Shown here piece by piece: positions 1 through 9,705 of a DNA stretch of 64,000 nt. The stretch comes from Saccharomyces mikatae IFO 1815 (Eukaryota; Ascomycota; Saccharomycetes; Saccharomycetales; Saccharomycetaceae). The first letter of the stretch is position 1. Each line of letters starts with the position of its first letter. Under the pieces are notes generated by a model. That model was not told the origin of the DNA, did no database searches, and saw only the letters and a program-made list of their open reading frames with translations. Position numbers and translations under genes: made by a program. The stretch spans positions 372,001-436,000 of the forward strand of contig NC_079267.1 in the NCBI RefSeq assembly GCF_947241705.1. Direction: 5' to 3'.

Positions 1-709
1 GGTTTTGGCTGACAGATATGACATCGTGGAGAGGAGAAAATAAAGGCTGGTCAATATATTTATATCTTTTAGTCGGAGTGTAGAGATAATTAAATGTGGG
101 GGGAAAGGACAACGAAGATTTGTGTTCTCGAGAAACGTGTGACTGGTATGAACAACGAAAGCAATATAGCGAGACACAAGTAGTAATAGTGAAAGAACTT
201 TTTCCTAATATGACACGCAGGTCACGATCGTTTACAAAGGGCGCAGGAAAGTCTAAATACGTCAACTGCAGTAGAAAAGGACAGTACGTGGAATTGTCTC
301 AACGAATGGTCGAAAATTGCAAAGTTCTTGGTTTGGACCCCTTGAGAAGGAAAAAAAAATAAAGACGCAAGAATGAAAAAAAACTAATGGTAAAAAAGTT
401 GATATCTGCAATGGAGAGCGATGCTTTATAAGACCTTGTTATGAAAGTGCTATGTGTTATATGTGTATTAAGTAGCCATAAGTATTCGGTAAACAAACAT
501 ATGCATAAATGTATGTGGGGCAGCCCTTTGCTGTGCAATTCTTGCTTCTTTGTTCTTGGGTCGGGATTTGAGTAGCGACGACCATCTTCTGCAGAAGAAA
601 GAGGGAAGGGCAAAGAGGGAAAGAAAGAGTGAGGCTTATCTTATCTTGAGAAATATGCCGCTTGCACATAAAAGGGAAAAGGAAGGTAAGTACGCAGGTG
701 TAGTTTTGA
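1..709. promoter_or_regulatory. Intergenic region upstream of XDJ1 (shared divergent promoter)
   Basis: No convincing gene is seen here. By synteny the next gene to the left is ALT1 (alanine transaminase) on the minus strand, whose start codon should lie just outside the window, so this would be the divergent ALT1/XDJ1 promoter. The stretch is A/T-rich with A-runs near 350-380. An 88-codon open frame at 96-362 starts at GTG, is basic and low in complexity, and matches no family I know. Confidence 0.6.
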
Positions 710-2092
710 ATGAGTGGCAGTGACAGAAGATACCAGTTATACGATGTGTTGGGGGTGACAAGTGATGCGAGTGTGCAGGAGATTAAAACTGCTTATAGGA
801 AGCTTGCCCTGAAACATCATCCGGATAAATACGTGGACCAGAACTCAAAGGAGGTAAATGAGATCAAATTCAAAGAGATTACTGCAGCTTATGAAATCTT
901 GAGTGATCCAGAGAAGAAATCGCATTACGACTTGTATGGTGATGATTATGGTACTGCTGGTAGCACTGGTGCAGATGGATTTGGAGATGATGATTTTATG
1001 AATTTCTTTAATAATTTCTTCAACAGTGGGGACCATGAGGGAAATGATTTCCCCAGGGAGTACGATACGTATGAGGAGGATAAGTGTAAGAGCTCCAAAG
1101 ATATCGATATTGATATATTTTTGACTGTGAAAGACTTGTACATGGGCAAGAAGTTAAAGTTTGAGTTGAAAAGACAAATTGTATGCATGGTATGCCACGG
1201 CTCTGGTTGGAAACTGAAGAAGAAAATTCACGTCACACACGAAGTAGAATGTGAATCTTGCGGTGGAAAGGGCTCAAAGGAACGTCTCAAGAGATTTGGA
1301 CCAGGTTTGGTAGCGTCACAATGGGTGACATGTGAGAAATGTCATGGCAAAGGAAAGTACGTCAAAAGACCCAAGAACCCGAAGAATTTCTGTCCTGATT
1401 GTGCAGGAGTGGGGCTCCAGTCTAAGAAAGAAATCATCACAGTAAACGTGGCTCCAGGCCACCATTTTAACGATGTCATTACGATCAAGGGGATGGCCGA
1501 CGAAGAACTTGATAAGTCTGCATGTGGTGATTTAAAGTTCCATCTTGTCGAAAAACAAGAAAACCTGGAGCAGAAGCAGATCTTCTTGAAGAACTTTGAC
1601 GAAGGCAGCGCGGAAGATTTATATACAAGCGCTACTATATCACTAAGCGAGGCATTAACAGGGTTTGAGAAGTTTTTAACAAGAACGTTCGACGATAGGT
1701 TGTTGACATTGAGCATCAAGCCTGGGAGGGTGATAAGGCCTGGCGATGTTATTAAAATCACTAATGAAGGTTGGCCTATTATGGATGACCCCCGTGGTCA
1801 ACGCGGTGATTTGTATGTGTTTATTCATATAGAATTTCCACCAGATAATTGGTTCAATGAAAAATCAGAATTACTGGCAATAAAGACGATGCTGCCGTCG
1901 TCTTCATCTTGTACGTTCCAGACCACTGCAAATACTGGAGAAGACGACAGAAATCCGATTAACAACGAAACTATATCGAATTTCCAGATCATTAACATGG
2001 AAGAACTCCCTGAGGGAATGAAGATCTTCAATTCAGAATCGCAAAATTCAGCGCATCAGAAAGCAAAAAGTTCTTACTGCCCTATGCAATGA
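710..2092 (+). CDS. XDJ1: Xdj1, class A (type I) J-domain co-chaperone
   Basis: DnaJ/Hsp40 protein of 460 residues (459 in S. cerevisiae) that stimulates the ATPase of Hsp70. The S. cerevisiae protein works at the mitochondrial outer membrane in protein import. The J domain covers about residues 10-78 with the HPD triad at 37-39. A short Gly/Phe-poor linker rich in Asn/Phe ([11 protein letters not shown]) follows, then four zinc-binding CxxCxGxG repeats at about 157-235 ([32 protein letters not shown]), then the two-part C-terminal substrate domain. The protein ends CPMQ, which fits the spacing of a CaaX prenylation box; use of that signal is inference. The ATG at 710 is the first in frame and gives the family length. 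Confidence 0.96.
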   Translation: MSGSDRRYQLYDVLGVTSDASVQEIKTAYRKLALKHHPDKYVDQNSKEVNEIKFKEITAAYEILSDPEKKSHYDLYGDDYGTAGSTGADGFGDDDFMNFFNNFFNSGDHEGNDFPREYDTYEEDKCKSSKDIDIDIFLTVKDLYMGKKLKFELKRQIVCMVCHGSGWKLKKKIHVTHEVECESCGGKGSKERLKRFGPGLVASQWVTCEKCHGKGKYVKRPKNPKNFCPDCAGVGLQSKKEIITVNVAPGHHFNDVITIKGMADEELDKSACGDLKFHLVEKQENLEQKQIFLKNFDEGSAEDLYTSATISLSEALTGFEKFLTRTFDDRLLTLSIKPGRVIRPGDVIKITNEGWPIMDDPRGQRGDLYVFIHIEFPPDNWFNEKSELLAIKTMLPSSSSCTFQTTANTGEDDRNPINNETISNFQIINMEELPEGMKIFNSESQNSAHQKAKSSYCPMQ

Positions 2093-2318
2093 TGGCACCA
2101 TCCATTCCGGCAAGAATCTACTATTTAATGCTTTTTTTCTGTTCTGTTTTAGTTATACATACTACTTGTATATATATATGTGTATTTTTGCAGCATGCGT
2201 TAAAAGAATAAAATCCTTCGCACCTTGAGTGGAAAAATCCAAGCAATTCACATCTCAGTGAAGAATAAGCAAGCGAAAAATCTGGCCAGAACAGCAATTG
2301 CGGGTTTTGAAAGCAACA

Positions 2319-3197
2319 ATGGCGTCTCGGGTCAACGACTTATTACTGCCCGTCATACAGTCTATACCGTTACATCAAATAACCAAGAATGCACTGGTAA
2401 CTACGCTAACCGACACACAAAGTGATTACAAGTTTAAAGAAATAGCAGTGCCGCTGACCAAATTACTACAAGTGCACGAGAAGGCACAGAGAAGACAAGA
2501 CCTAAGAACCGCTTTGAAAGCGCTGGAGAGCATCATTTACCAGACGCACTTTAAATGGAACAATCCACGCCCAAGACATGCGCTTCTTTTTCAGAAACAC
2601 TACCACTTCCTACTGACTCACTGGCCCTTTGAAAACCACAGACTTTTGGTAGATTCCATCGCTGCACATAAAGGAAAACTGAATTCTATACCCTCAAAGA
2701 CAACCTGGCTGAAGGCAGATTGGGCAACTCTGTTTCAAGTGAAAAATCCTTGGGTCCAAACACCGCCCACACCAAAAAACCTCAGTGAGACAGATCTTGA
2801 TGCCTTCACGCCAGAAAGGGCATTTCTTGTCAATTCCCTTGGGAACCAGTACAAGTTCTTGATAGCGAACAGTCATCTAAGCTATAATCACAAGAAATAC
2901 CCCTCCCCCGGCGTGCAAATTCCCATCAGGAATGCCCTTGGCGAAGTTTCTCCGCCTAAACAAATCTCCCGGCTCTTCTCAAGACAACTGGCCTACATTT
3001 ACACGAGTCTATTTGAGGAAAATCCCCCACTCTCTCCTGCAAACGACATAGCATTAATGGCTATTTTCAACGATAAAACAATGGACCGGCGCTTTAAAAG
3101 GCTTTATATGCGCGCTTGTGCAAGGGCGTATACGATCACCAATGCAGATTCTACCATAGAACCTTTGACATTTCGTTGCACCCAGTGGGACCATTAA
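2319..3197 (+). CDS. GEP5: Gep5/Rrg5, mitochondrial genome maintenance protein
   Basis: Protein of 292 residues; the S. cerevisiae protein is 293. It is known as a genetic interactor of prohibitins and is needed for respiratory growth and mitochondrial genome maintenance; its molecular activity is unsettled. No named enzymatic motif is visible. The sequence is basic, rich in His/Arg/Trp, and its N-terminus (MASRVNDLLLPV) is poor in acidic residues, compatible with mitochondrial import. The open frame extends seven codons upstream to a TTG, but the ATG at 2319 matches the known start. The gene lies 226 bp downstream of XDJ1 in the same direction and is followed by the regulated SUL2 promoter. 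Confidence 0.92.
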   Translation: MASRVNDLLLPVIQSIPLHQITKNALVTTLTDTQSDYKFKEIAVPLTKLLQVHEKAQRRQDLRTALKALESIIYQTHFKWNNPRPRHALLFQKHYHFLLTHWPFENHRLLVDSIAAHKGKLNSIPSKTTWLKADWATLFQVKNPWVQTPPTPKNLSETDLDAFTPERAFLVNSLGNQYKFLIANSHLSYNHKKYPSPGVQIPIRNALGEVSPPKQISRLFSRQLAYIYTSLFEENPPLSPANDIALMAIFNDKTMDRRFKRLYMRACARAYTITNADSTIEPLTFRCTQWDH

Positions 3198-3227
3198 TAG
3201 ACTAGTATTGGCTGGGATAATGCGAAT

Positions 3228-3290
3228 ATAATAACACGTGACACTGTGGCTCAAATCAGGTCACGTGCGCAAACTATTTTGGCCACAGTT
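3228..3290. promoter_or_regulatory. Sulfur-regulon control region of SUL2 (Cbf1/Met4 and Met31/32 sites)
   Basis: Two CACGTG boxes lie at 3235-3240 and 3262-3267. The first is preceded by ATAAT at 3228-3232, two bases from the box, fitting the RYAAT extension known to favour Met4-Met28 recruitment with Cbf1. Two Met31/Met32-type CTGTGGC motifs flank this: CACTGTGGC at 3242-3250 on plus, and AACTGTGGC on minus at 3282-3290. SUL2 is a Met4 target in S. cerevisiae, so the cluster 270-330 bp before its ATG is the expected [16 protein letters not shown] switch. The sites are seen; activity is inferred. Confidence 0.88.
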
Positions 3291-3558
3291 GTGGTCTCAA
3301 TAAGAAAACTGAAAAAAGATCGCAGAAACTATTATCGTCGGATAACAAACGATATAGTAACAAAATCCAATTTTTAGTCAGGGCCGGTCGAGGGATGATA
3401 TGCCGTTCGATGTTCTTGGTTCGACAATATGCATATATATATCAAGATAATACTTGAACAAATTAGGCTAGTTCTAAAGCCTAAACTTCCCTGGCTTTTC
3501 GTAATGCTTCTTCCTCTTGATATACGTACATATACATTAGCAGGGGAATATCCAAGTT

Positions 3559-6240
3559 ATGTCCAGGGAAACTTATCCAAATCTAGAAGAGGTGGAAATC
3601 CCTGATTTTCAGGACACTAGTAATACTGTTCCGGATCTTGATGATCTAGAATTAGAGTATGACCAATATAAAAATAATGAAAATAATGACGCATTTAAAG
3701 ATAATGACTTGGAGAGCAATTCTGTTGCAAAGCCCAACGCAGTAGGCAATGGCAAAGGTGCAAAAGGCTCAAAAATTGAGTATTTCAATCCTTCGGATGT
3801 CTCATTGTATGATAATTCAGTTTCCCAATTTGAAGAGTCAACCGTATCGTTAAAGGAATACTACGATCATAGCATACGGTCGCATCTTACTTTGAAAGGA
3901 GCACGCGATTATCTTAAGAGTGTCTTCCCAATTATCAACTGGCTACCACATTATAATTTCAACTGGTTTACAGCTGACCTCATTGCAGGTATCACCATTG
4001 GTTGTGTTCTTGTGCCACAGTCCATGTCTTATGCGCAAGTTGCCACGCTACCAGCGCAGTATGGGTTGTATTCTTCATTTATTGGTGCATACTCCTACTC
4101 CTTTTTTGCTACTTCTAAAGATGTTTGTATTGGACCTGTTGCAGTCATGTCTCTACAAACCGCCAAAGTCATTGCAGATGTCACGGCAAAATACCCAGAT
4201 GGAGATCCTGCCATTACTGGTCCTGTTATTGCAACAACACTGGCGCTGTTATGTGGGATCATTTCAGCGGCCATTGGTTTCTTACGTTTAGGTTTTCTCG
4301 TTGAATTGATTTCTCTAAATGCTGTTGCTGGATTTATGACCGGGTCCGCCTTCAATATCCTATGGGGTCAAGTACCAGCACTTATGGGTTATAATAGTCT
4401 GGTTAATACGAGAGCAGCCACTTACAAAGTTGTCATAGAAACCTTGAAACATTTGCCAGATACTAAACTGGATGCAGTATTTGGGCTCATTCCACTTTTC
4501 CTTCTTTACGTTTGGAAATGGTGGTGCGGGACATATGGTCCAATATTGAACGACAGGTATAATTCTAAAAATCCAAGATTGCACAAAATTTTAAAGTGGA
4601 CATATTTCTACGCCCAAGCTTCCAGAAATGGTGTCATTATTGTTGTGTTCACTTGTATCGGTTGGGCTATTACAAGAGGCAAATCCAAATCGGAAAGACC
4701 CATAAGTATTCTAGGCTCTGTTCCATCTGGTTTAAAAGAGGTTGGTGTTTTCCACGTTCCATCCGGATTAATGTCTAAGCTTGGTCCAAACTTACCTGCA
4801 TCAATTATTGTGTTATTGTTAGAACATATAGCCATCTCGAAATCTTTCGGTAGAATCAACGATTATAAAGTAGTCCCTGATCAAGAGTTGATTGCTATTG
4901 GTGTTTCAAATCTTTTGGGTACCTTTTTCAACGCTTATCCTGCTACTGGTTCATTTTCAAGATCCGCTTTAAAGGCCAAGTGTAATGTCCGTACTCCATT
5001 GTCTGGTTTGTTTTCTGGATCCTGTGTTCTTTTAGCGCTATATTGTTTGACTGGTGCATTCTTTTACATTCCAAAGGCCACTTTATCTGCAGTTATTATT
5101 CATGCTGTCTCTGATCTTTTGGCTTCTTACCAAACCACTTGGAACTTCTGGAAAATGAACCCATTAGATTTCATATGTTTCATCGTTACAGTATTAATCA
5201 CGGTATTTGCCTCTATCGAGGATGGTATTTATTTCGCTATGTGCTGGTCATGTGCAATGCTCCTCTTAAAAATGGCATTCCCAGCCGGAAAATTCTTGGG
5301 TCGTGTGGAGATTGCTGAAGTTACTGATGCTTATATCAAAGCAAACTCTGATGCAGTTAGTTACACATCTGAAAACAACAACGGCATTCGTACTTCAGAA
5401 GAGGGTGATGAATATGAAAAGGATAGTTCCACCAAATATATCACAAATTCTTCAAAGAAAATAGAAACTAACGTCCAGACGAAGAGCTTTGATTCACCAT
5501 CATCTTTAATAACCCAACCCAGAATGAAATACCATACTAAATGGGTTCCATTTGATCACAAATACACAAGAGAGTTAAACCCGGATATCCAAATTCTCCC
5601 CCCACCAGAAGGTGTCCTTGTTTATAGGCTATCCGAAAGTTACACCTATCTCAACTGTTCTAGACATTACAATATCATAACTGAAAAAGTCAAAGAAGTA
5701 ACCAGACGTGGTCAATTAATTCGCCATAGGAAGAAATCGGACCGACCATGGAATGATCCAGGCCCATGGGAGGCACCTGCTTTCTTAAAGAATCTGAAAT
5801 TTTGGAAGAAAAGAGAAAGCGATTCAGAATTTCTGGAAAACGCACCCGACAACTCGATTGGTACTGAAAGAGATGATAGACCGTTATTAAAAATACTATG
5901 TTTAGACTTCTCACAAGTGGCACAAACAGATGCCACAGCCCTTCAATCATTAGTTGACTTGAGAAAGGTCATAAATCAATATGCTGATAGACAAGTTGAA
6001 TTCCATTTTGTAGGCATCATTTCGCCATGGGTAAAGAGAGGTTTAGTTAGCAGAGGATTTGGTACTCTAAACGAAGAATATAGTGATGAATCCATTGTTG
6101 CCGGTCATACAAGTTATCACGTCGCAAGAGTACCTCAAAGCAAAGAAAATTCGGATAAATATAGCGTTTACACTGCTTCGGGAACAAATCTACCTTTCTT
6201 CCATATCGATATTCCAGATTTTGCCAAATGGGATATTTAA
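3559..6240 (+). CDS. SUL2: Sul2, high-affinity sulfate permease (SLC26/SulP family)
   Basis: Plasma-membrane sulfate/proton symporter of 893 residues, identical in length to S. cerevisiae Sul2. A roughly 130-residue acidic N-terminal cytosolic tail precedes the SulP transport domain (about 130-590), which contains the family signature near PQSMSYAQVATLPAQYGLYS and a run of hydrophobic helices. The C-terminal half carries a STAS domain, seen around KILCLDFSQVAQTDATALQ (about 775-795), interrupted by a long charged loop at about 620-760. It supplies sulfate for methionine and cysteine synthesis. The promoter holds a dense Met4/Cbf1/Met31 cluster. The gene converges on NYV1 with 271 bp between stop codons. 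Confidence 0.97.
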   Translation: MSRETYPNLEEVEIPDFQDTSNTVPDLDDLELEYDQYKNNENNDAFKDNDLESNSVAKPNAVGNGKGAKGSKIEYFNPSDVSLYDNSVSQFEESTVSLKEYYDHSIRSHLTLKGARDYLKSVFPIINWLPHYNFNWFTADLIAGITIGCVLVPQSMSYAQVATLPAQYGLYSSFIGAYSYSFFATSKDVCIGPVAVMSLQTAKVIADVTAKYPDGDPAITGPVIATTLALLCGIISAAIGFLRLGFLVELISLNAVAGFMTGSAFNILWGQVPALMGYNSLVNTRAATYKVVIETLKHLPDTKLDAVFGLIPLFLLYVWKWWCGTYGPILNDRYNSKNPRLHKILKWTYFYAQASRNGVIIVVFTCIGWAITRGKSKSERPISILGSVPSGLKEVGVFHVPSGLMSKLGPNLPASIIVLLLEHIAISKSFGRINDYKVVPDQELIAIGVSNLLGTFFNAYPATGSFSRSALKAKCNVRTPLSGLFSGSCVLLALYCLTGAFFYIPKATLSAVIIHAVSDLLASYQTTWNFWKMNPLDFICFIVTVLITVFASIEDGIYFAMCWSCAMLLLKMAFPAGKFLGRVEIAEVTDAYIKANSDAVSYTSENNNGIRTSEEGDEYEKDSSTKYITNSSKKIETNVQTKSFDSPSSLITQPRMKYHTKWVPFDHKYTRELNPDIQILPPPEGVLVYRLSESYTYLNCSRHYNIITEKVKEVTRRGQLIRHRKKSDRPWNDPGPWEAPAFLKNLKFWKKRESDSEFLENAPDNSIGTERDDRPLLKILCLDFSQVAQTDATALQSLVDLRKVINQYADRQVEFHFVGIISPWVKRGLVSRGFGTLNEEYSDESIVAGHTSYHVARVPQSKENSDKYSVYTASGTNLPFFHIDIPDFAKWDI

Positions 6241-6511
6241 TCAAATGCATTTACAATATGCATACAAGCATTTATCATTCTTTTTTTCTTTCTATATTCC
6301 AGAACCAAAAAGTTTTTCCCCCACCCTTAAAAGTATACATTTAACATAATAATGAGATAGACATTGTTTATATAATAGAAATAATAGAACGAATGGCGCC
6401 CTCACGAGCACATTCACTTATACATATATACGTTAATTCATTTTTTTTATTACTATTTTTCGGGAGTAAGGAGAAGAACAAACGTCAATGTTATTGTTGT
6501 GGGACCGCACC

Positions 6512-7431
6512 TCACCACAGATAGAAGAACATGAAAGCGGCACTAACAAACAATATAATTGTAAAAGTCAATAGTGTAATATTTTTAACTTTTTGCCACC
6601 ACATTATTTCTTTTATGTTGACTGCTTTACGTCTAAATTTATTACTGTTGCTATTTAGTTGGGAGGTTTTATCCACCAGTAGAGAAACTCTTTCTTGCCT
6701 CTCTAAAAACTTATCAATATTATCGTTCATTATCTGAATGACGTCTTTTATTTGATCTTCGGTGGCATCCCCGATGTCACTAATAGTATTTGGACCGCTT
6801 CCTTTACTAGACTGAGCATTCCCAGAACTGTTTAAAGTTTGATTGCGGTATTTTACTAGCTCTTCATGGAATGAGTCTAGTATTTGACCTACATGAGAAC
6901 TTAAAAGTTCGTTTGTGGCGTTGGAATCATAATCCTGTAGCCCACTTAGTATTCTAATGGGCAAGATTTTGGGTATATCTACCAACGTGAAACAAACGTA
7001 CACAGTCTTGGGGTTATGGTCATCCGTAGAGTAGAAGCAATCGAAACCGTCAATGAGATTCATTGACATCTTCGTGACTTTGTTGCCCTTGATCGGAATC
7101 ACTTTCGGCAATACCATATCCATGATTAAATTATGAAAGATAACTGGTGTTATCTGTTCGTTCGCTGAGGTTATGGTACCATAGTTTTCATTTTTCTGGA
7201 ACGGCTGGAAACAACTGGAGATTGTTTCACCATTTTTGATCACTTCCACGTAACTTACTAAGAATATATGCAAAATCAAGCAATTCAATCTGTTAGTCTA
7301 CTGTAAATCATAAAGGAAAGAAAATAAAACAATAACATGGGGAATGCAGACGGACATCTCACATAATCCCTTTTTTTTAGTCATGTGTCAATTTTGTAGG
7401 AATGTTTATACGTACCATTAAAGCGTTTCAT
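6512..7431 (-). CDS. NYV1: Nyv1, vacuolar R-SNARE (spliced gene)
   Basis: Vacuolar v-SNARE for homotypic vacuole fusion. It is encoded by two exons on minus: 7431-7416 (start, MKRFN and the first base of codon 6) and 7257-6512. Joined they give 253 residues, the S. cerevisiae length. An N-terminal longin domain spans about 1-130, an R-SNARE helix about 163-225 (NDNIDKFLERQERVSLLVDK, with its zero-layer Arg in the FLERQERV segment), and a C-terminal transmembrane anchor about 232-253 ends in FFYLW. The unspliced downstream frame begins at an unrelated intronic methionine and would lose the true N-terminus. The start lies beside a 311-bp upstream region with a Reb1 site. Confidence 0.95.
7258..7415 (-). 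other. Spliceosomal intron of NYV1
   Basis: 158-nt intron on minus. The donor is G|GTACGT after exon 1 (7415-7410), a variant of the usual GTATGT. A branch-point-like GACTAAC lies at 7298-7292, a variant of TACTAAC. The acceptor TAG ends at 7258, about 34 nt after the branch adenosine. Splicing restores the conserved MKRFN-VSYVEV N-terminus. The S. cerevisiae intron is similar in size (141 nt, from memory). Confidence 0.93.
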
Positions 7432-7742
7432 TTGGTATAAGAAAATAAAAAATGTAATGCACTGACAGTATAAATTGCCTCTCTTCACACTACTGTTCGA
7501 AAATTCGTAGCTATCGCACCAAGTCGGCCAGGTGCTAGATAGTCCATAGAGGCATTTTTCACCATTATTGTGACCCCAAATTTTTTTTTTCTTGTATCGT
7601 ATGAGGCGAATATTACCCGGGTGCTAAATGGTAATGCGTTGTATAAATATTATGTAATGTGAATGTGATGGTAGAATATATAGTTCACTATTTTTAGATG
7701 ATGCAAATGGTGGGCGAACGAGATGGTAGGGAGGATCGTTTA
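7432..7742. promoter_or_regulatory. NYV1 promoter / GIS3 3' region with a Reb1 site
   Basis: This holds the NYV1 upstream region and the GIS3 terminator, both genes being on minus. TTACCCG at 7613-7619 is a perfect Reb1 core. Reb1 both clears nucleosomes at promoters and can terminate read-through by roadblock, and here it is placed for either. A T-run lies at 7580-7590. No other gene is seen. Confidence 0.6.
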
Positions 7743-9251
7743 TCAGAAAAATCTACTGTCACACCAACCCTTTACGACATATTGAATCTCCCTTGTAGGC
7801 GTGGTATTCTTATTCGTGGCTTTGCCCAAATTTAGTTTTCCACATGGTTTGAGCATTGTGCCTCCATTGTTGAACCATGGCTTGACCTCTGAATGCACAC
7901 GGACCAAAGAACTCTTTGAATCTGCTGTTGCATGTTCCTTGGCGGATTCACCGCCCTGTAAAGGTTGCACCTTGCTTGTGGTGGCGACAAAATGTAAGTT
8001 CCATGGGGTCGAATCGCCAAAAAGATCATTTCTCGTTTCATGGACCATGTCAGACCATAACTTTTTTCTGGTGATGAGGGCAAGCTTAATATCCCTAGTA
8101 GAGACGTTGGGTTCCTTTTTGATTTCTAGAGCCCAAATTTCAGAATATGACAGTTGTTTCAACAAATGGTCGTCCACTTCAACTTCCGGTAAAATGTTTT
8201 TCCTTTTACATGATGTTTCGATGGAGTATAGCTTCAAGAAATTGGTATTTAAACTTTTTTGTCTTATTCTTTTGTTCGGTAAGAGTAAGTCGCTAGATGC
8301 AGTTGAACGATTGTTCTCGGGCGATGACGAAGCGGATGGCCATTGCTCCAATTCTACCAAGTCGTTTTCGTAAATCATGTTCTCCGTAGTAGATTTGCTT
8401 TTGCTCTTCCTCCTTGAAGTGCTGTCCTTTTTGTCGACGATTTGGAAGTCTACAGAAGTTGGGCGAGGCTTTGCATCTGGAGACACAGGAGTCGACGAGA
8501 CATCAGAAGGTGATTGCGGGTGTCTTTCGTATAAGGGAGGAACCAGATCAACTAAGTCTTTGACCTCCCAGTCGTCGAACAAATCAAGATCATTTATATT
8601 TATTATTTTCATCTTGGGCACCTCTGGCTCGGCCTGCACTTCATCACTGATGGTGCGGGCCTGCAAATCAGTTCCGTCAAAGATATCATCAGTCAAAGGA
8701 TGAAGTTTGGACGACTCCAAAGAAGAACAGTCGCTTTGAGTCTCCTCTGAAAACTTTCTCTTTATGCTTTGTATCAAGTGGGCCTCCTGGATAGGGCATT
8801 CGCCCGATACCGTTTTAGCGGAATTTGATTTCTTGACCTGCAACATGACCGAACTTAAGGACGGGGTCATCAAAGATGAGCGATTTTCACTCAGCAGCTC
8901 GGAATCGTCTCGAGTCTTCAGTATTCTAGTTCGCTTAAAACTATTCTTCTTCATGGGTGTTCTAATACGTTCAGCATCCACTACACCAACCAGAGATGGC
9001 TTCGAAGACCGGAAATAACTCTGATCACTCACCGCTCTAGTACTTGTAAACGTCTTGTTCATGCTGGCACTGGCAGACTTGTTATTCTTCTTATTGGTAG
9101 CAGTAGCGTAAAATGACTTGGGGTAAAATACTTTCGACGAGTCACTCCATGAGTGCAATGCTCCTTCGTTACGCATGCTTTTGATGAGCCGATGTTCGTG
9201 CACATGGGCGTCATGCATTAGTGTACGATTTGTATTTACGTCCAACAGCAT
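7743..9251 (-). CDS. GIS3: Gis3, serine-rich protein of unknown function
   Basis: 502 residues, the same length as S. cerevisiae Gis3, a protein of unknown biochemical function. The sequence is rich in Ser, Lys and Asp/Glu and looks largely disordered. Many SP and TP dipeptides suggest phosphorylation. A basic segment near the middle (STSRRKSKSKS) could be a nuclear signal. A better ordered block lies near residues 340-410 (IETSCKRKNILPEVEVDD and following). There is no transmembrane helix and no catalytic motif. The ATG at 9251 is the first in frame. Confidence 0.9.
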   Translation of the reverse strand: MLLDVNTNRTLMHDAHVHEHRLIKSMRNEGALHSWSDSSKVFYPKSFYATATNKKNNKSASASMNKTFTSTRAVSDQSYFRSSKPSLVGVVDAERIRTPMKKNSFKRTRILKTRDDSELLSENRSSLMTPSLSSVMLQVKKSNSAKTVSGECPIQEAHLIQSIKRKFSEETQSDCSSLESSKLHPLTDDIFDGTDLQARTISDEVQAEPEVPKMKIININDLDLFDDWEVKDLVDLVPPLYERHPQSPSDVSSTPVSPDAKPRPTSVDFQIVDKKDSTSRRKSKSKSTTENMIYENDLVELEQWPSASSSPENNRSTASSDLLLPNKRIRQKSLNTNFLKLYSIETSCKRKNILPEVEVDDHLLKQLSYSEIWALEIKKEPNVSTRDIKLALITRKKLWSDMVHETRNDLFGDSTPWNLHFVATTSKVQPLQGGESAKEHATADSKSSLVRVHSEVKPWFNNGGTMLKPCGKLNLGKATNKNTTPTREIQYVVKGWCDSRFF

Positions 9252-9705
9252 TCTATATCTATATTCTGTGAAATCTGTTTTATTGGCTTGTATATCATAA
9301 AGGTGGCAAGAGATCGAGAAAATTAGCCATCAAATTCTTGCGAAGAAACTTAATTTCTATTTTCAACTTTACTCGTTTGGTGTTTTCATCCTCCCACTTT
9401 TATTTCATTGGCTTTTTAGCACAATAAGGCGACTTCAGCACCTTTGCCGCGCTTTCAAGTATGACCTTCACAGAAACCGGATTAAAAAAAGATAAAAAAA
9501 AAATAAAAAAATGCCGTTTAACCCTAAATGGCGTTAAACACCACACCCTGGTCTTTTTGGAGTCAAGCCCTATTGGAATTTGTTACCCGACACGCAGCGA
9601 CTTAAGCCCTATGACAGTGCGGCTGTGCAGAAGAAGGGTGTTGAAAGAACCGGGTTACTATATATTAACTGAAAGTTTGTAGTTCTATATACGGGGGGCG
9701 CTGGT
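9252..9705. promoter_or_regulatory. GIS3 promoter / IOC2 3' region with a Reb1 site
   Basis: 454 bp between the IOC2 stop and the GIS3 ATG, both genes on minus. TTACCCG at 9593-9599 is a perfect Reb1 core, about 340 bp upstream of GIS3. An A-rich tract lies at 9484-9511. A 73-codon plus-strand frame at 9461-9682 has an ATG but a lysine-run composition and no recognisable similarity, and I do not call it a gene. Confidence 0.55.

Noticed and set aside
96-362. 88-codon frame near the window start
   Set aside because: It starts at GTG, is Lys/Arg-rich and resembles no known protein; by synteny this is promoter DNA.
9461-9682. 73-codon frame upstream of GIS3
   Set aside because: Its lysine run is only translated poly-A sequence and a Reb1 site lies inside it; it is more likely promoter and terminator DNA.
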